This document shows positions 11,987 to 23,159 of a stretch of 64,000 bases of DNA, in pieces. The notes below the pieces were generated by a model. It was not told the DNA's origin. It was given only the letters and a program-made list of their open reading frames with translations, and did no database searches. Source of the stretch: Mesostigma viride (lineage: Eukaryota > Streptophyta > Mesostigmatophyceae > Mesostigmatales > Mesostigmataceae). The first letter of the stretch is position 1. The number at the start of each line of letters is the position of its first letter. The DNA lies in contig RPFO01001106.1 in NCBI GenBank assembly GCA_009746045.1, positions 1 through 64,000 of the forward strand, read 5' to 3'. Position numbers and translations under genes: made by a program.

Positions 11987-12592
11987 GCCAGCTCGCCCGG
12001 GCTTGGTTGGACGAGGTGGACAGCCTTGAGAGCACGTGCTTCGTTGTGAGCACTTGCCTTTCAGCCGTGATTTGCAAACGAGTTCCTTGTCCTGAATTGT
12101 AAAGCTCGATTCATGCTCTTTTAAGGAAGTGTATAATATTATCCAGATCATGTATATATTTAGATCTAGACCTGAGTTCAAATAACATTTCTTAGAGGGC
12201 TGAGATGCGCGAGGTCCAGCATACATGTATATATCCATGGAGACATGTTACAAACTCAAATGTTTCATTGTACGTACCACTAGCTCGTCGACGGGGGTAT
12301 CCCATGTAATGTATGATTTATGAATTAATTAATCGCTTAATTGTACAATTTAAATGGATCATGAACTTGTCAAGTGGCCTAATTTGGTTTATTTGGTTCA
12401 TCATTTATTGATGTCAATCATTCTTAATTGAATCTCGAGCAATAGCAATCATGAAGCACATCCTAATCATGTGATTCGCATAATGAGAATAGGCAACAAG
12501 TGCTAAGTACTTTGAGGAATGCGGGGTTGGTCAGGTTATTATAGAGCTAGAGCTACAAACGGCACATATATTGCAAACTTTGCGCTCCAGGC
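11987..12592. other. AT-rich sequence 3' of the transposase gene; no gene seen
   Basis: About 600 bp, AT-rich after 12100. It is likely the 3' UTR and flank of the transposase element. I could not find a terminal inverted repeat matching sequence 5' of the gene. Confidence 0.5.
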
Positions 12593-13740
12593 ATGGAATT
12601 TCAAAAGTACCAAAATTGGAGCAGTAGATGTTGGGGACGCCCAGAGCTCAACCACCGCCTCACTATCCTGTTCAGCTTCTTCCAGCTAACTGAACGCGAC
12701 CTCACCGCTAAGCTCCGCAACCTAGCCCGGCCTGCGCAGCCGGCAGCCCCATCGGCTTCCTCCCTCTGCAAGGATGACATCCGAGCAGTGCTGGAGGAGC
12801 ACGTGACCTGGCCGCTGGCCGAGAAGATGGCATTGATTACCATGGCGCTCACCGGAACACGGTGGAGGCCAAGGTCTCCAACATGGAAACCAAGGTCGCC
12901 CACAAGCTTCAACCTCAGCTCACGGCGCTGCATACCACGGCGCAGGCCTCTGACTGATCATGTACATGCCGCCCTCCTCTTCCGCCTCAACGTACAGGTG
13001 GAGGGCAAGTGCGGCCTGCTCAAAGAGAAGAAGCTTGAAGCCATCGTCGCCCTCAGCGAGGCCCTGGCCACTCATGCAGGTACCGAAGATAGCGGAGCAG
13101 ATCGACGGCCACCATCGCATCCCAGCCCGGCAGGATGCTGGCGACCTCCCGCTGCTATCCTATGCGGACCTGCTGCGGTCAGCGACCGCCTCAACCACTG
13201 ACGCCATCGCCACGAAACTCCAGGAGCTGGAGGATCGACCACCGCCAGGCCGAAAAACGGGAGGCCACCGACCGCGCTCGCCGCGAGTGCCGAGTGGTGC
13301 TGCGTCGGTTTCCCCAGAAGCCAGCGGTGAGACGTCAACCACCCTTGCCGATGAGCTCAAGGACCAGCTTCTTACCCTCATGGGCCTGGTAGGTGAGGTA
13401 GAACTGCGCGGGTGCCACCGCCTTCCCCACTCATGCACGGGACAAGGCGGCTCGACCCCGGCCCACCAGCTAGTCCTGCTCACCTTCCCCTCCCCTGAGG
13501 ACAAGTGAGCGGTTCCTTTCTTGTCGCAAGAGGTTGTACGACCTCACCTGGCGTACGCTGGACGACGACCTGACCCCCGCGCTCAGCAGCAGCAGCGACA
13601 CGACCTGTGGCCTGAGTAATATACCTCCGTCACAAGCAGGACCTCCAGAAGCCCAATTAAGGTGTCAGTACTGCATGGCGGGGCGGGGACCTGATGATCA
13701 ACCACAAGAAGATGTGGACGCCCCCTGCGGGCTAGGATAG
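12593..13740 (+). pseudogene. degenerate LINE-type ORF1, copy A
   Basis: Pieces of one protein are read in alternating frames: an N-terminal part with TERDLTAKLRNLARP, the family block SYADLLRS...TDAIATKLQELED, RRECRVVLRRF, ADELKDQLLTLMG, and finally RKRLYDLTWRTLDDDLTPA. The order (coiled-coil-like region, RRM-like region, then RFLSxRKxL and DDDLTPAQ) resembles the RRM plus C-terminal domain of L1-type ORF1 proteins, which are RNA-binding chaperones of non-LTR retrotransposons. Several frameshifts make it non-functional. The assignment rests on motif layout and on the four other copies nearby. Confidence 0.65.
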
Positions 13741-14699
13741 CCCTTGTAATCGTTGGTAGTTACTGCCGCCATGCATGGCAGCCATGCCTATAGAATGTTT
13801 GCCTATCTATAAGCTAGGCTGCCGTGCCACCGTACCAGCCTATCTATAGTCACGTGCACCGCTACTATAACACATGCACGGCACACAACCAGCCATATAT
13901 AGCCTTAGCTTAGCCCTTACAATAATTTGTACAGCCAGCCATGCTTCGTCCTGTCTGGACATGACTAGCTTACTTGCCCACGCTCCTTGTTATGATATGC
14001 TCACGCGGGAATTATTGCACCCACAGAACTTGCCGGATCGTCAAGCGTGTCTGATTGCTGCTGCATGTGGCATCAGCCACTCGGGCATGAACTTCAGGAG
14101 AAACACCTTAGGAGAAACGGGGTCTCTGCCCTTTCTTCCTGTTGCATGTGCACTCCGGTGCTCCGTGACCCGCCCCAACGGCAGGGAGCACGAGTTTAAT
14201 AAATTAATTATTAATTAACTCCGAATTCCTCCGGCCCCGAACTCCTCCAAGACAACTAAGGGCACCACACGGTGGGCACCGACGTCGCCACAGGCCGTAC
14301 GTGAGCTTGTCCCGCTCAGCCCGATCCGCCATGTAGCCCGCCGCCTATCTGGGATGCAGGCACCGCAACCACATGGCTACTTAGTAGAGCCAAGGGGCGA
14401 GCCACAGAAACGTCAATGAGCAAGTGCTGGCCGCCTCCCTCAGAACCACGATGTCAGGTCGATGCTTGGGGGAGTAGAAAGCCGCGCCTTCAGTATGTAT
14501 AGCCGTATAGTTCAGCCTACATGCACCCGCATCATTGTAGATACCCCCACACTCAGTCAGCCCGTAGTATACTACATTTTCGCTGTGCCAGACAATTCCC
14601 CAGCATGTCATGTCACCCATGCACATTTCAGCATTATAGTGCACCCACAGTTTATATGCGGCAGACGTTCTCGGCCTCGTGAGTAGTTTCGATTGCAGC
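13741..14699. other. retroelement-derived spacer; no gene
   Basis: About 960 bp with a CACGTG site, TTAATTAA runs and two TGCACCCACAG boxes (14016-14026, 14640-14650) that recur near other ORF1 copies at 17874 and 20887. Parts resemble 20890-21070, so this is probably untranslated retroelement sequence. Confidence 0.5.
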
Positions 14700-14702
14700 T
14701 TA

Positions 14703-15217
14703 GGCCCGCTCTACACGGAAAGTTGGGGGGGGGTAAAAGTGAAAGTTCGTGCAGGCCGAGATGAAGATTTGAGGGTCGGTGCATGATCGAGGAATCGGGA
14801 AATCGTCCGTCAAAAACTGTAAGCAGATATTCTTGATACCTGGAATCGTCTTTTCGACGCACACTTAGTAGCTGAAACTTTCCTTTTCGGCCCGTTTTTT
14901 AGGGTTTCAAGTTTCTTGGCCGGTGAGGTCTCGCCAAGACACTTGGTTTGAACCCCCCTAAACCCGAAAAAGAAAGTTAACGTGCGTTGGACACGTCGGA
15001 CATCTGACATCCTGGACACGGGGGCAACTAGACGAAAACTGAGCACAAAAATTTGTTGTCGAGACAAAGGGAAAAGTCCAATTATCCGAGCGTTATCCGT
15101 ACTCCTCGCTGAAAGATTCTACAGGATTCCATGCGCTGACCTGCGCCAACCAAGCTCAGTTGTTCTTTGTTGGGTTTGGGCCGGGTCTCCCAACGTACTT
15201 TCCGTGTAGAGCGGGCC
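14703..15217. mobile_element. 515-bp PIF/Harbinger-like element with 21-bp TIRs and TTA duplication
   Basis: Perfect 21-bp terminal inverted repeats at 14703-14723 and 15197-15217, beginning GGCCCGCTCTACACGG. They are flanked by TTA on both sides (14700-14702 and 15218-15220). A three-base TTA/TAA target duplication and GG-CCC-type termini are typical of PIF/Harbinger and Tourist-like MITEs. The interior has no transposase, so the element is non-autonomous. Confidence 0.88.
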
Positions 15218-15299
15218 TTAGACTAGCTCATGCGTGGCTTGCCTCTGGGCATGAGGGAGCTTGATCGAAGACAGCATGCAGGTGACTCTGCCCCCTCAG

Positions 15300-15950
15300 A
15301 AATCTCAGTGTGCAACATACAGGCCGGGATGAAAAGCACTTTAACTCTGTATCCGCCCAACCTGCTGGTAGGGCTAGCGATGACCCCTCGACTCGCGCCT
15401 CCTGGGCGGACCTGCTCAAGAGCCAGGCATCCTCTACCACGACCGCCATCACCACCAAGCTCCAGGAGCTGGAAGACACGCGCCGCGAGGCCGCTGACCG
15501 CGACCGTCGCCGCTGCCGGGTCATCCTCAGGCGCTTCGACATGCTGCCGGAGGAGACCCCAGACTCTCTTCTCGACGAGCTGAAGAAACAGCTCTTGGCG
15601 CGCATGCAGCTGCCAGGTGCGATATACTGCAGGGCGCCTACCGCCTGCCCCATCCACGGGCCAAGGCTGGGCCCCCTCCAGTGGTCCTCACCTTCAGCGA
15701 CATCACAGCCCGAGTTCGGTTCCTCTCTCGCCGCAAGAAGCTGGTGGACACCTCCTGGTCGCTTGACGACGACCTGACGCCAGCCGGCCCAGCAGCAGCA
15801 ACGCCGCGATCAGTGGCCCGACTACATCCGCCAAAAGACCAACCCCGAGAAGCCCCAAGTGTACTGGCGGGGCGGGGACCTCTATGTCAACAAGAAACTG
15901 TGGAAGCCCCCCGGGCTTCCCCGGGATAGAGCACTCCAGCTAGTTGTCTA
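15300..15950 (+). pseudogene. LINE-type ORF1 fragment, copy B (best preserved)
   Basis: The clearest copy of the family. Frame 1 gives SWADLLKSQ, TTTAITTKLQELEDTRREA, RRCRVILRRFDMLPEETPD and LLDELKKQLLARMQLPG. After a frameshift at about 15640 the C-terminal domain follows: PPVVLTFSDITARVRFLSRR, KKLVDTSWSLDDDLTPA, QWPDYIRQKT and YWRGGDLYVNKKLWKPPG. The second half matches the layout of L1-type ORF1 C-terminal domains, in which a beta-strand VxFxxxxxRxxxLxxRK segment precedes a DDLTPxQ helix. The N terminus is missing. It is a 5'-truncated, frame-broken relic. Confidence 0.75.
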
Positions 15951-16067
15951 GATGGGGGCAATCGATGATGGGATAGCTTAGGCATTACAGCACTTGAAAC
16001 GATATTAGCGCACAGCGTTATAGTACCTTCAATTAGCTCTGGCACCTTGTGGCCATCAGCTTGCGCC
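15951..16067. other. short 3' flank of ORF1 copy B
   Basis: Single-copy sequence between the ORF1 relic and the TTAA-flanked element. Nothing recognisable. Confidence 0.4.
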
Positions 16068-17793
16068 TTAACTCGTCGTCTGTCCCAACTCAGTCCTAAT
16101 AATAGGACTGAGTTGACCTTTTTCAACCGTGTGTAGTGACTAGGTGGGGGGTCCATCCAAGATGCTTAGATCTGGGTCTATGGAGTATTTGATGTCCTCT
16201 TGCTGGCAAAAATACTACATCAGTGAAAACTTGACCCAAACTCCTAAAAATTACATGGATGTATGGCACCGTCGGCGAATTTGCATTTTTGTGTGGAAGC
16301 ATGAGTGGCAAAAATTGAATAAATTCCATATGCATGTTAAAAAAATACAGGCATGTAAACAATATAGTTCTTGACCTGTGGCAAAAAACTGGACTCAATT
16401 TGGCCACTGGCACTGCCTGAAACACGCCAAATACTGCCAGTCCTATACATAGGACTGGGCCATGCTAGCAATTTGCAAGCATGTAAGTGCGGTCATACTT
16501 CATAGTAGCGTGGCCACAAACCATGTCAATCAGCCCATTTCCCTTCAGGCATAATAGGAAAACATACTTGCATCATCATATTGCAGTTATATTGTACCTT
16601 AGTATGTGTGAAAGCCTATGCATACATATAGGGAATGCGTATGGATACGTAGCTACCAAGGGATGTATTATAAGTAATAACCACCGATATAATGGGTAGG
16701 TTAGTCACATTTAATTGTTCTTTACAAATATGGACATGGATAAAACTGTATTACCTTGCCATGACATGGCCAAGATACCTGCTGGCACATTATGACAGTG
16801 GTTTATCACCAAGATTTTTCACTCACCCGTATAAGCTTGACAGTACCCTTGACGCAGCCCATGACCACACAATCATGCAGTATGAACATAGCAAGAGAAT
16901 AACTAACATCTATGAAAGTGTTTTAACCCATTCAGCACCTAAAACCTTGTACAGCCACGCTACGGTAAGGCAAATGCCTGGTAAGATCATCTAAAAAGAT
17001 GGTTTTAGAGAGGGGCAGGCAACGGTCAAGAAAGAGCAGCAAGACTCAAAACTGACAGCGCATCGCAAGCTTAAACTCATGTAAGAATACCAAGAAACGA
17101 TGAAGCAGCGATATTCCAGCTTTACCTGGCACGGCTGGCGTTACCTTGGCCCAGGCGGTGCCAGCAAAAGTGGCACTTTGTGGCACACAAACCATGACGT
17201 GACAGAGTGGTCGAAATCATCAAATCTTTACTGCCACTAGACTTAATCTACGACAATACATGATAAAAGGTAGAAAGAAACCTATAAACCCTTCGATTTG
17301 ATCCGGGAATCAATTGTAGTAATCCATTCCGTCGACCTGCCTAATCGCAGATTTTTCCAGCAAGAACAGTGCCGACACCCAGTAAATCGCATCCCCGCGA
17401 GGTTAAAATTCACTTGTATCATCTTTAGGACATAAAAAATCTATTTCCTGGGTTTGGCCCGCAAAATCGTCCGAAAACGTAAACTGCATGCATGGGCGCA
17501 AGCCGCCATGGCTAGGTCGTGTATTTCCGGAACTCACGTTTCGCGTGAAAATGTACCCTTACCACCTGTACTTTCACCGTACGGTTAGCCGCCCAAACCA
17601 AATCCAAAAAAATCCCAAAAATATGTCCAAGAAAGATCTTTTCAAGTAGTATTTGAATAAATTTTGAGAAAAATTTTCTGCCAAATATTCCGACCGGGGC
17701 GAATTTTCTACAAAACCTCAAAATTAGGTCCTAAAATTAGGACTGAGTTGAACTCAGTCCTAAAATTAGGACCAGGGACAGACGACGAGTTAA
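16068..17793. mobile_element. 1.73-kb TTAA-flanked inverted-repeat element
   Basis: A perfect 19-bp inverted repeat, TTAACTCGTCGTCTGTCCC, lies at 16068-16086 and, reverse complemented, at 17775-17793. The outermost TTAA on both sides could be the target duplication, as for piggyBac-type elements. Just inside each end lie hairpins made of AACTCAGTCCTAAT and AGGACTGAGTT (16087-16114, 17739-17774), and a related one occurs at about 16438. The interior is AT-rich with no transposase frame. The superfamily is uncertain because the TIR does not start with the usual CCC. Confidence 0.72.
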
Positions 17794-18600
17794 TTAGCCG
17801 ACGTCTTGAGCCCACCTCACATTTGTAGCATAAGCTATGCGTCAGCCTACCTATGGTATTGCACTGGTTGTATTGCACCCACAGTGTTGCGCCCCGGCAC
17901 CATGCCGTGGAGAGAGCGCTCTGTGGCCTGCCCACCTGCGGCAGTGAGAGAAGCTAGGGCGCCCTCCCTCCTTCTCACTGTGTATATAGGGTTGAAGGTT
18001 CCTTTACTCTGTATTGGCACCCACGTGACGCAGTCACGTGCTTATTAATTAATTAACTCTGTATTATTGTTGTCTTTGATGAATTGATTACGCTTTTAAT
18101 AAGCCACACTGTGGTGAGGTCCTCGGCTTCCTGGCAAAGAATCGCTGGATTACCATGCCTGGCCCTGGCGATCGAGACTCATCCGGATTATTCAGCCTGG
18201 AAAGGTGCTGCACAGCCTGCACTCACCGAGCCAGTGCGTACCAACGTCTCATCATCCTCACGAGTTATACTGCATTTGCGACGCATATCCGGATTTTAAG
18301 GACCTGGGCCTAGATAGCAGGGGGCGTCCGCACCCAGCTCTTCTTGGCCCTGCGGAACCAGCTAGGCCCCCACTGCATGCGGCATATGCTCACAAGGCCC
18401 CCCTGACGGCTGATCGACAGCACGCGGATGACATGCCAGCCGGCGCCCGTCCACGCTGACAGTGCTGGATGGAGCTCACATGGCGCCGATGGCAGCCCAG
18501 CTTGCAGGCCTGATCAGTGGGTGGTCGACCGCACCTGACGGCCCCATCACGGCCCTCGATCGAAGCCAAGCAAGGTCAACAACATTGAAGCTATAATTTA
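17794..18600. other. retroelement 5' region with CACGTG palindrome; no gene
   Basis: Contains a TGCACCCACAG box (17874-17884), an interrupted palindrome CACGTGACGCAGTCACGTG near 18023 followed by TTAATTAATTAA, and sequence related to 13980-14200 and 20890-21070. It probably precedes ORF1 copy C. Confidence 0.5.
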
Positions 18601-18604
18601 ATTA

Positions 18605-20105
18605 AGTCGCGCTCAACGGCTCCAGCCCCAGTACGTTTTCCGCCCTGCACGAGCACACTGCCACCAACAAGGTTTCCGAGGCCACTTCCACGTACTCTGA
18701 CCGCCCGCCTCGATCATTAACCAGGTGGAGAGCAGAGTTGGCCATGGCATCGTGATATTCGTGAAGTTGGAGGCGGTCGCCACCAAGACCTGGTTGCTCT
18801 GGCCGCACAGGTCCCCGAGCCGGATTGCCGAGCGCACGGCCACCATCGCTGCCCAGCCAGGCCTGGTCGGGCCGGCCATGGCTGCAGCGATGACACCTCG
18901 ACAGTCTCGCGCCTCTTGGGCTGACCTGCTCAAGAGCTGCAGTCGACTGCAGCTCTTCCATTATCCACCTCTACCACTATACCGCCATCACCACTCGGTC
19001 AAGCTCCATGCAGGAGCTGGAGGACAAGCGTCGCGAGACCATTCAATATTCATGACTGCATGACCGCGACCGGGTCAATGATCCTAAGGCGCTACTTGCA
19101 CAAGCAGCCGGGGGAGGCCCCGGCCACACTCGCTTGCCGACGAGCTATAGGAGGAACCAGCTCTTTGCTCGATCGTGCATGGAGCTGCCATGGTACGACC
19201 CGGCATGGGGGTGCCTACTAGGTACCGCCTGCCCCTTCCACCAGGTTGGCAAGTACGGGACGCACGTTTATACGTGGCGGGCCTGAAAATACGAGTATAT
19301 ACTACGTCGGGCCTGAAAAATACGTTAGGCAAAAATACGTGTCTCGTTCTGGTTGTCTCCTTGATACGTGTCTCGTTACTACTATATATTCAAAGATCGA
19401 GGCAAATTGCATGGAAAGACATGAAAAACGATCATTATGAACAGAGACAGCCATCATAATCAATATGATCATAGTGACATGCTCTCAAGACGCATATCCA
19501 TGGCCTGCACCACAAACACCTACTACTCAGTAAAGACAGGCATGTTGGTCCGTTACCATTTACACCACCTGATTTCAGGATATAAAAAAATAGGTGGAGC
19601 CCACATCAAGTACAGCTCATACTAAATTGTAAAGCACCTCAAGACCTTTCTTTTGAGCCATGCAAGAACGGGTCCCGCATTCTGATAAGGATTGCAAAAT
19701 TTATAGCAGTTACAGCGCTGCAGTTTTGGCCGGAAGGTGTATATATTTAGAAATATACGCATATTTTTGACGGGCCGTAATAATTAAGGTACGCGTACTC
19801 CCGTATTTTTGCGGCTCGATCAGCAGTACGGCGTATTTGCCAACCTGGCCCTTCCACGGGACATGCAAGGCCGGCCCTCCGCCAGTGGTCCTTATACCTT
19901 CTGGCAGCGACATCGCAGCCAGAGTCAGGTTCCTCTCTCGCTGCCGGCAAGAAGCTGGCGCGCACCCCCAGTGGTCGCTGGACGACGACAGCTGTCAGAC
20001 GCAGCTAGCAGCCCAGCAGCACCAACGCTGCAAGCAGTGGCCCGACTACATATATGCTACAAGAGTGCAAGACCAGCCCCGCCTTCCATGTGCAGTTTGT
20101 TGTTG
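18605..20105 (+). pseudogene. LINE-type ORF1 relic, copy C, split by a hAT-like insertion
   Basis: The 5' part (18722-19240) carries MTPRQSRASWADLLKS and an ELEDK block. The 3' part (19849-20105) resumes with GRPSASGP / PPVVLIPSGSDIAARVRF, SLDDD and QWPDY. In copy B the corresponding sequence is continuous, so the 608 bp at 19241-19848 plus one 8-bp duplicate is an insertion. Multiple frameshifts are present. Confidence 0.68.
19241..19848. mobile_element. 608-bp hAT-like MITE with 8-bp target duplication
   Basis: Termini CCAGGTTGGCAAGTACG (19241-) and, reverse complemented, CCAGGTTGGCAAATACG (ending 19848) form imperfect inverted repeats matching at 16 of 17 positions. CCCTTCCA is duplicated at 19233-19240 and 19849-19856. 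An 8-bp duplication with CAGG-type ends is the hAT hallmark. It disrupts ORF1 copy C, and comparison with copy B confirms the empty site. No transposase is encoded. Confidence 0.88.
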
Positions 20106-20842
20106 ACATAAAGGTCCCCGCCCCGCCGGTACACTTGGGGCTTCTTGGGGCTGGTCTTGCGGCGGATGAAGTCGGGCCTGACCAGTGGTCGTGGCGTTGC
20201 TGCTAGCTGCTAGCTGCTACTAGCTGGGCTGGCGTCAGGTCGTCGTCAAGCCGCAAACGATCAGGGGGTCTGCGCCTGCTTCTTGCGGCGAGAGACCTCG
20301 GATCAACCGAACTAGGGCGCAGCGATGTGGATCGCTGAAGGTGAGGACCATGCATGCACTGGCGCCGGGGGGGGCCCGGGCCCAGCCTTGGGCCCATTGA
20401 TGGGGCAGGCGGTACGGGCCTGCGCCCTGCAGTGTCGCACCTGCATGGTGGCAGTTCCATGCCGCCGCGCCAAGAGCTGGTTAACCTGAGCTCATCTGAG
20501 AAGATCGAGAGTCTAGCTAGGTGTCTGGGGCTGGTCAGACTCCCTCGGCGCCTTGTTGAAGCGCCTGATCGAGGATTATCGATCGACCCGGCAGCGGCGG
20601 CGGCCGAGGCCGTCAGTGGCCTCGCGGCGCGTGTCTTCCAGCTCCTGTAGCTTGTTGGTAGTAATGGCGGTGGTGGTAGAGTTCGCCCGGCCGCCTGGCT
20701 CTTGAGCAGGTCCCCCCATGATGCGCGAGTGGAGGGGCCATCGCTGGCCCGACCGGCGGGTCAGGCGGCGATGGTGGCCGTTCGCTCGGCTATCTCGGGG
20801 ACCTGCGTGGCCAGGGCGTCTACCTTGATAGCAACTTTGCAT
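20106..20842 (-). pseudogene. LINE-type ORF1 relic, copy D, inverted relative to copy C
   Basis: Read on the minus strand: TTTAITTNKLQELEDTRREA, GRRRCRV, then after frame changes RSLAARSRR, RLRLDDDLTPAQ and, near 20110-20180, the family tail. Copies C and D converge at about 20105 with an inverted GACCAGCCCC segment across the junction, giving a tail-to-tail palindrome-like arrangement. Confidence 0.65.
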
Positions 20843-21384
20843 ACATGTCGAAGCTTTTGCTATGCATGCATGTCGTTAAGCTTTAATGCACCCACAGGGG
20901 ACGCCGGATCGTTTCGACGGGTCCGATTGTGCACCCTGTCAGCATGCACCTGTGGCATGAGGGAAGGGGAGGGTCTCTGCATGCCCCCTGCCCGCTGTGC
21001 ACACCGATCAGGGATTAAAAGCACTCTGGTGCTCCGTGTGCACATGACTCCCCATGCGCAACGGGCTAGTGCTCATGCATGTATGTGTTTAACGAACTAA
21101 TTAATGGTGGGTGCGCCATGCGGCAGCTGTGGGCTTGCTCTAGCTCGATACTACTGCATTAATTAATTAATTAATTAATAGTCACGTGACTGCGTCACGT
21201 GAGCATAAGTCCTCAGTGGGAGGGGAACATGGGATGGAATGGATGATGTAAGCTAATAATCTAGGTCCTAGTTACAGGGTTGTGGGCACCACGGCTCGAA
21301 TTGCTAATATACGAATGCCATACGCCGTCACACGCGGAGCCCCCATAGACTTGCCAGGCCGGCCGTGGTCCCCTTCATTACTAC
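20843..21384. other. retroelement-derived flank; CACGTG palindrome; no gene
   Basis: Holds a TGCACCCACAG box (20887-20897), a TTAATTAA run, and CACGTGACTGCGTCACGTG near 21182. The last is the reverse complement of the palindrome near 18023, so copies C and D are bounded by inverted flanks. Confidence 0.55.
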
Positions 21385-21519
21385 AGTTAGTCTCCATGCT
21401 TTGCTGTAGACTAAGTCTCAAAGGCCTTGTGAATACAACGTATGAATAAGCGTATGAATTAGCTAAGCGTATGAATAAGCCTTTGAGACTTAGTCTACAG
21501 CAAAGCATGGAGACTAACT
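21385..21519. repeat. perfect 41-bp inverted repeat (foldback element or hairpin precursor)
   Basis: The left arm 21385-21425 starts AGTTAGTCTCCATGCTTTGC, and the right arm 21479-21519 is its exact reverse complement over 41 bp. The 53-bp loop is AT-rich and contains GTATGAATAAGC-like direct repeats. ACTAC flanks both ends (21380-21384, 21520-21524), suggesting a 5-bp target duplication. Transcribed, it would form a fully paired 41-bp stem. Confidence 0.95.
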
Positions 21520-21884
21520 ACTACTTGCCATCTATCCTTGCTTACCAGCTGCCTCCATATATTACAGACAAACGGCAGGAGGCTGCCCGGGTGTGAGCCC
21601 GTCACGTCTAGGTTAGCACACGTGACATGTCCATGCCGAGTCTATCACGAAAAGTCCACGGGTGGCGGCCCTGCGCCGCGCGCGGCCTGGGGCACGCCAG
21701 GTGATCGAGGACATAACGCCCAGGCTGGCCGTGCCTGCTAGTCTATCTCAGTGATGTGTCTACCTGAGCTGTGCGGGCCAGGTGCCCGGCTAGGCCCAGG
21801 CGCCTGTGCCTAAGAATGTGGGAAACATATAGCGCAAATCAGCGTACAAATCCTCATTACTAACACGCAAACCAATTAAGGGGA
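21520..21884. other. no gene seen
   Basis: About 360 bp between the foldback hairpin and the RT relic. No recognisable coding or RNA feature. Confidence 0.45.
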
Positions 21885-22135
21885 TGTTAAGGGCCTTGCG
21901 CAGCTAGCATCTTGGTGACATCGCCGTCGAGTCGTTGCTCCAGCTCCTGCGTCAGTGTCCAGGTCTCGGCGCCATAGGTTAGGATCGTCAGAATGACGAC
22001 CTTGAAGAGGTCACGCTTGACGATCCGGGGTAGGGCGGGGTTGCTCCACCAGCGGCGGTGGTTGAATGCTAGTTGCGCCACGCCAATGATGCCGATCGGT
22101 GTCGTCAGGTCGTCCTCGCATGCAGTCGGGAAGCC
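21885..22135 (-). pseudogene. LINE reverse-transcriptase C-terminal relic
   Basis: The minus strand reads AQLAFNHRRWWSNPALP, RIVKRDLFKVVILTILTYGA and ETWTLTQELEQRLDG. This is the conserved thumb-side motif of non-LTR retrotransposon polymerases (K-x-x-LF-x-x-V-x-x-x-x-L-x-YGAETW). Only about 80 residues survive, with no palm YADD motif. It has the same orientation as ORF1 copies D and E and may be the ORF2 remnant of the element that contained copy E. Confidence 0.85.
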
Positions 22136-23159
22136 AACTGGGCACCGAGCAGCAAGTGAAGCGGCCTGAAGAAGGGTAGTTGACCTCGGTGTTGTCTAAG
22201 AGGGTCTACTATACTGCACGGGATCGACGCACTGCATGAATTGCGCGTGCATGGGTGGCCAGTGCAGTCAGGACCAGAACTGGTTCCTCGATATATCTCC
22301 GTACTGCTCTTGTCCGGCCGGGCACGGTGTGCGCTCACTGCGCCTTGGTTCAGTCGGTATTTCCCCACTCCACCATCATGCAAGTGCGAGGACGCGGATG
22401 GGGCCGCCCTCTAGCTCCTTACCGGCCCAACCACCGGCCCGACATTACCGTGCTCAATTCCGATGGGCAGGAAATTAAATTAAATTATACATATAGCATG
22501 ACTTCGTTGGGACTTGGGAGATCATGTAGCACGTATTCCATGGACTGATGGGGGAGGGAGCGGAGCCGCGAAAATTAACTACTCCAACCCTAATATCTAG
22601 CTCTAAATTAATAATTAATTAATTAATTAGAAACATAACTCCGTTGGGAGTACATGTAGCACATATCCCTGAGAAGGGCATATGGCTTTTAATACATTCT
22701 GGGCTACTTCCTGCAAGGGTGGGAATGTAAGCAACCCTTGCTCTAGGTGCACCAGGGCACCTGCACCCTCATGATCTTCACACTATGCCCAGCTAAGGGG
22801 GAGTATGTCATGTGGGGGAAGATCATCATGGCTATACAAGAGCTAGGGCATGGCTTCTCGACAGAGAGCATCTCTCTGCATGGCATAGCATGGCTAAATT
22901 CTTAATGCGACATCCATGGGGTTCCCATTATAGGCAGGGCGTGGCTAAATTCTGAAGGCATCATCCATGGGGGCCATTATGGGCGCACATGCGCGTGGGC
23001 CACATGCTAGGCTAAGCCTGACTAATCTACACTACTGGTATATACTCCCTAGTCTGAGGTGGCAGGGGGGGGCTGCCAGGGCTTGTGGTCAACGTGGATG
23101 ACCGCCCCCCTCCAGTATACCGGCTTCCCCCTTGCGCTCTGCCGGAGCTGAAGGTAGGT
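22136..23159. other. degraded repeat sequence; no gene
   Basis: About 1 kb with TTAATTAA runs and an imperfect direct repeat (GCATGGCTAAATTCT...CATCCATGGGG at about 22886 and 22938). No coding frame I can support. Confidence 0.45.
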
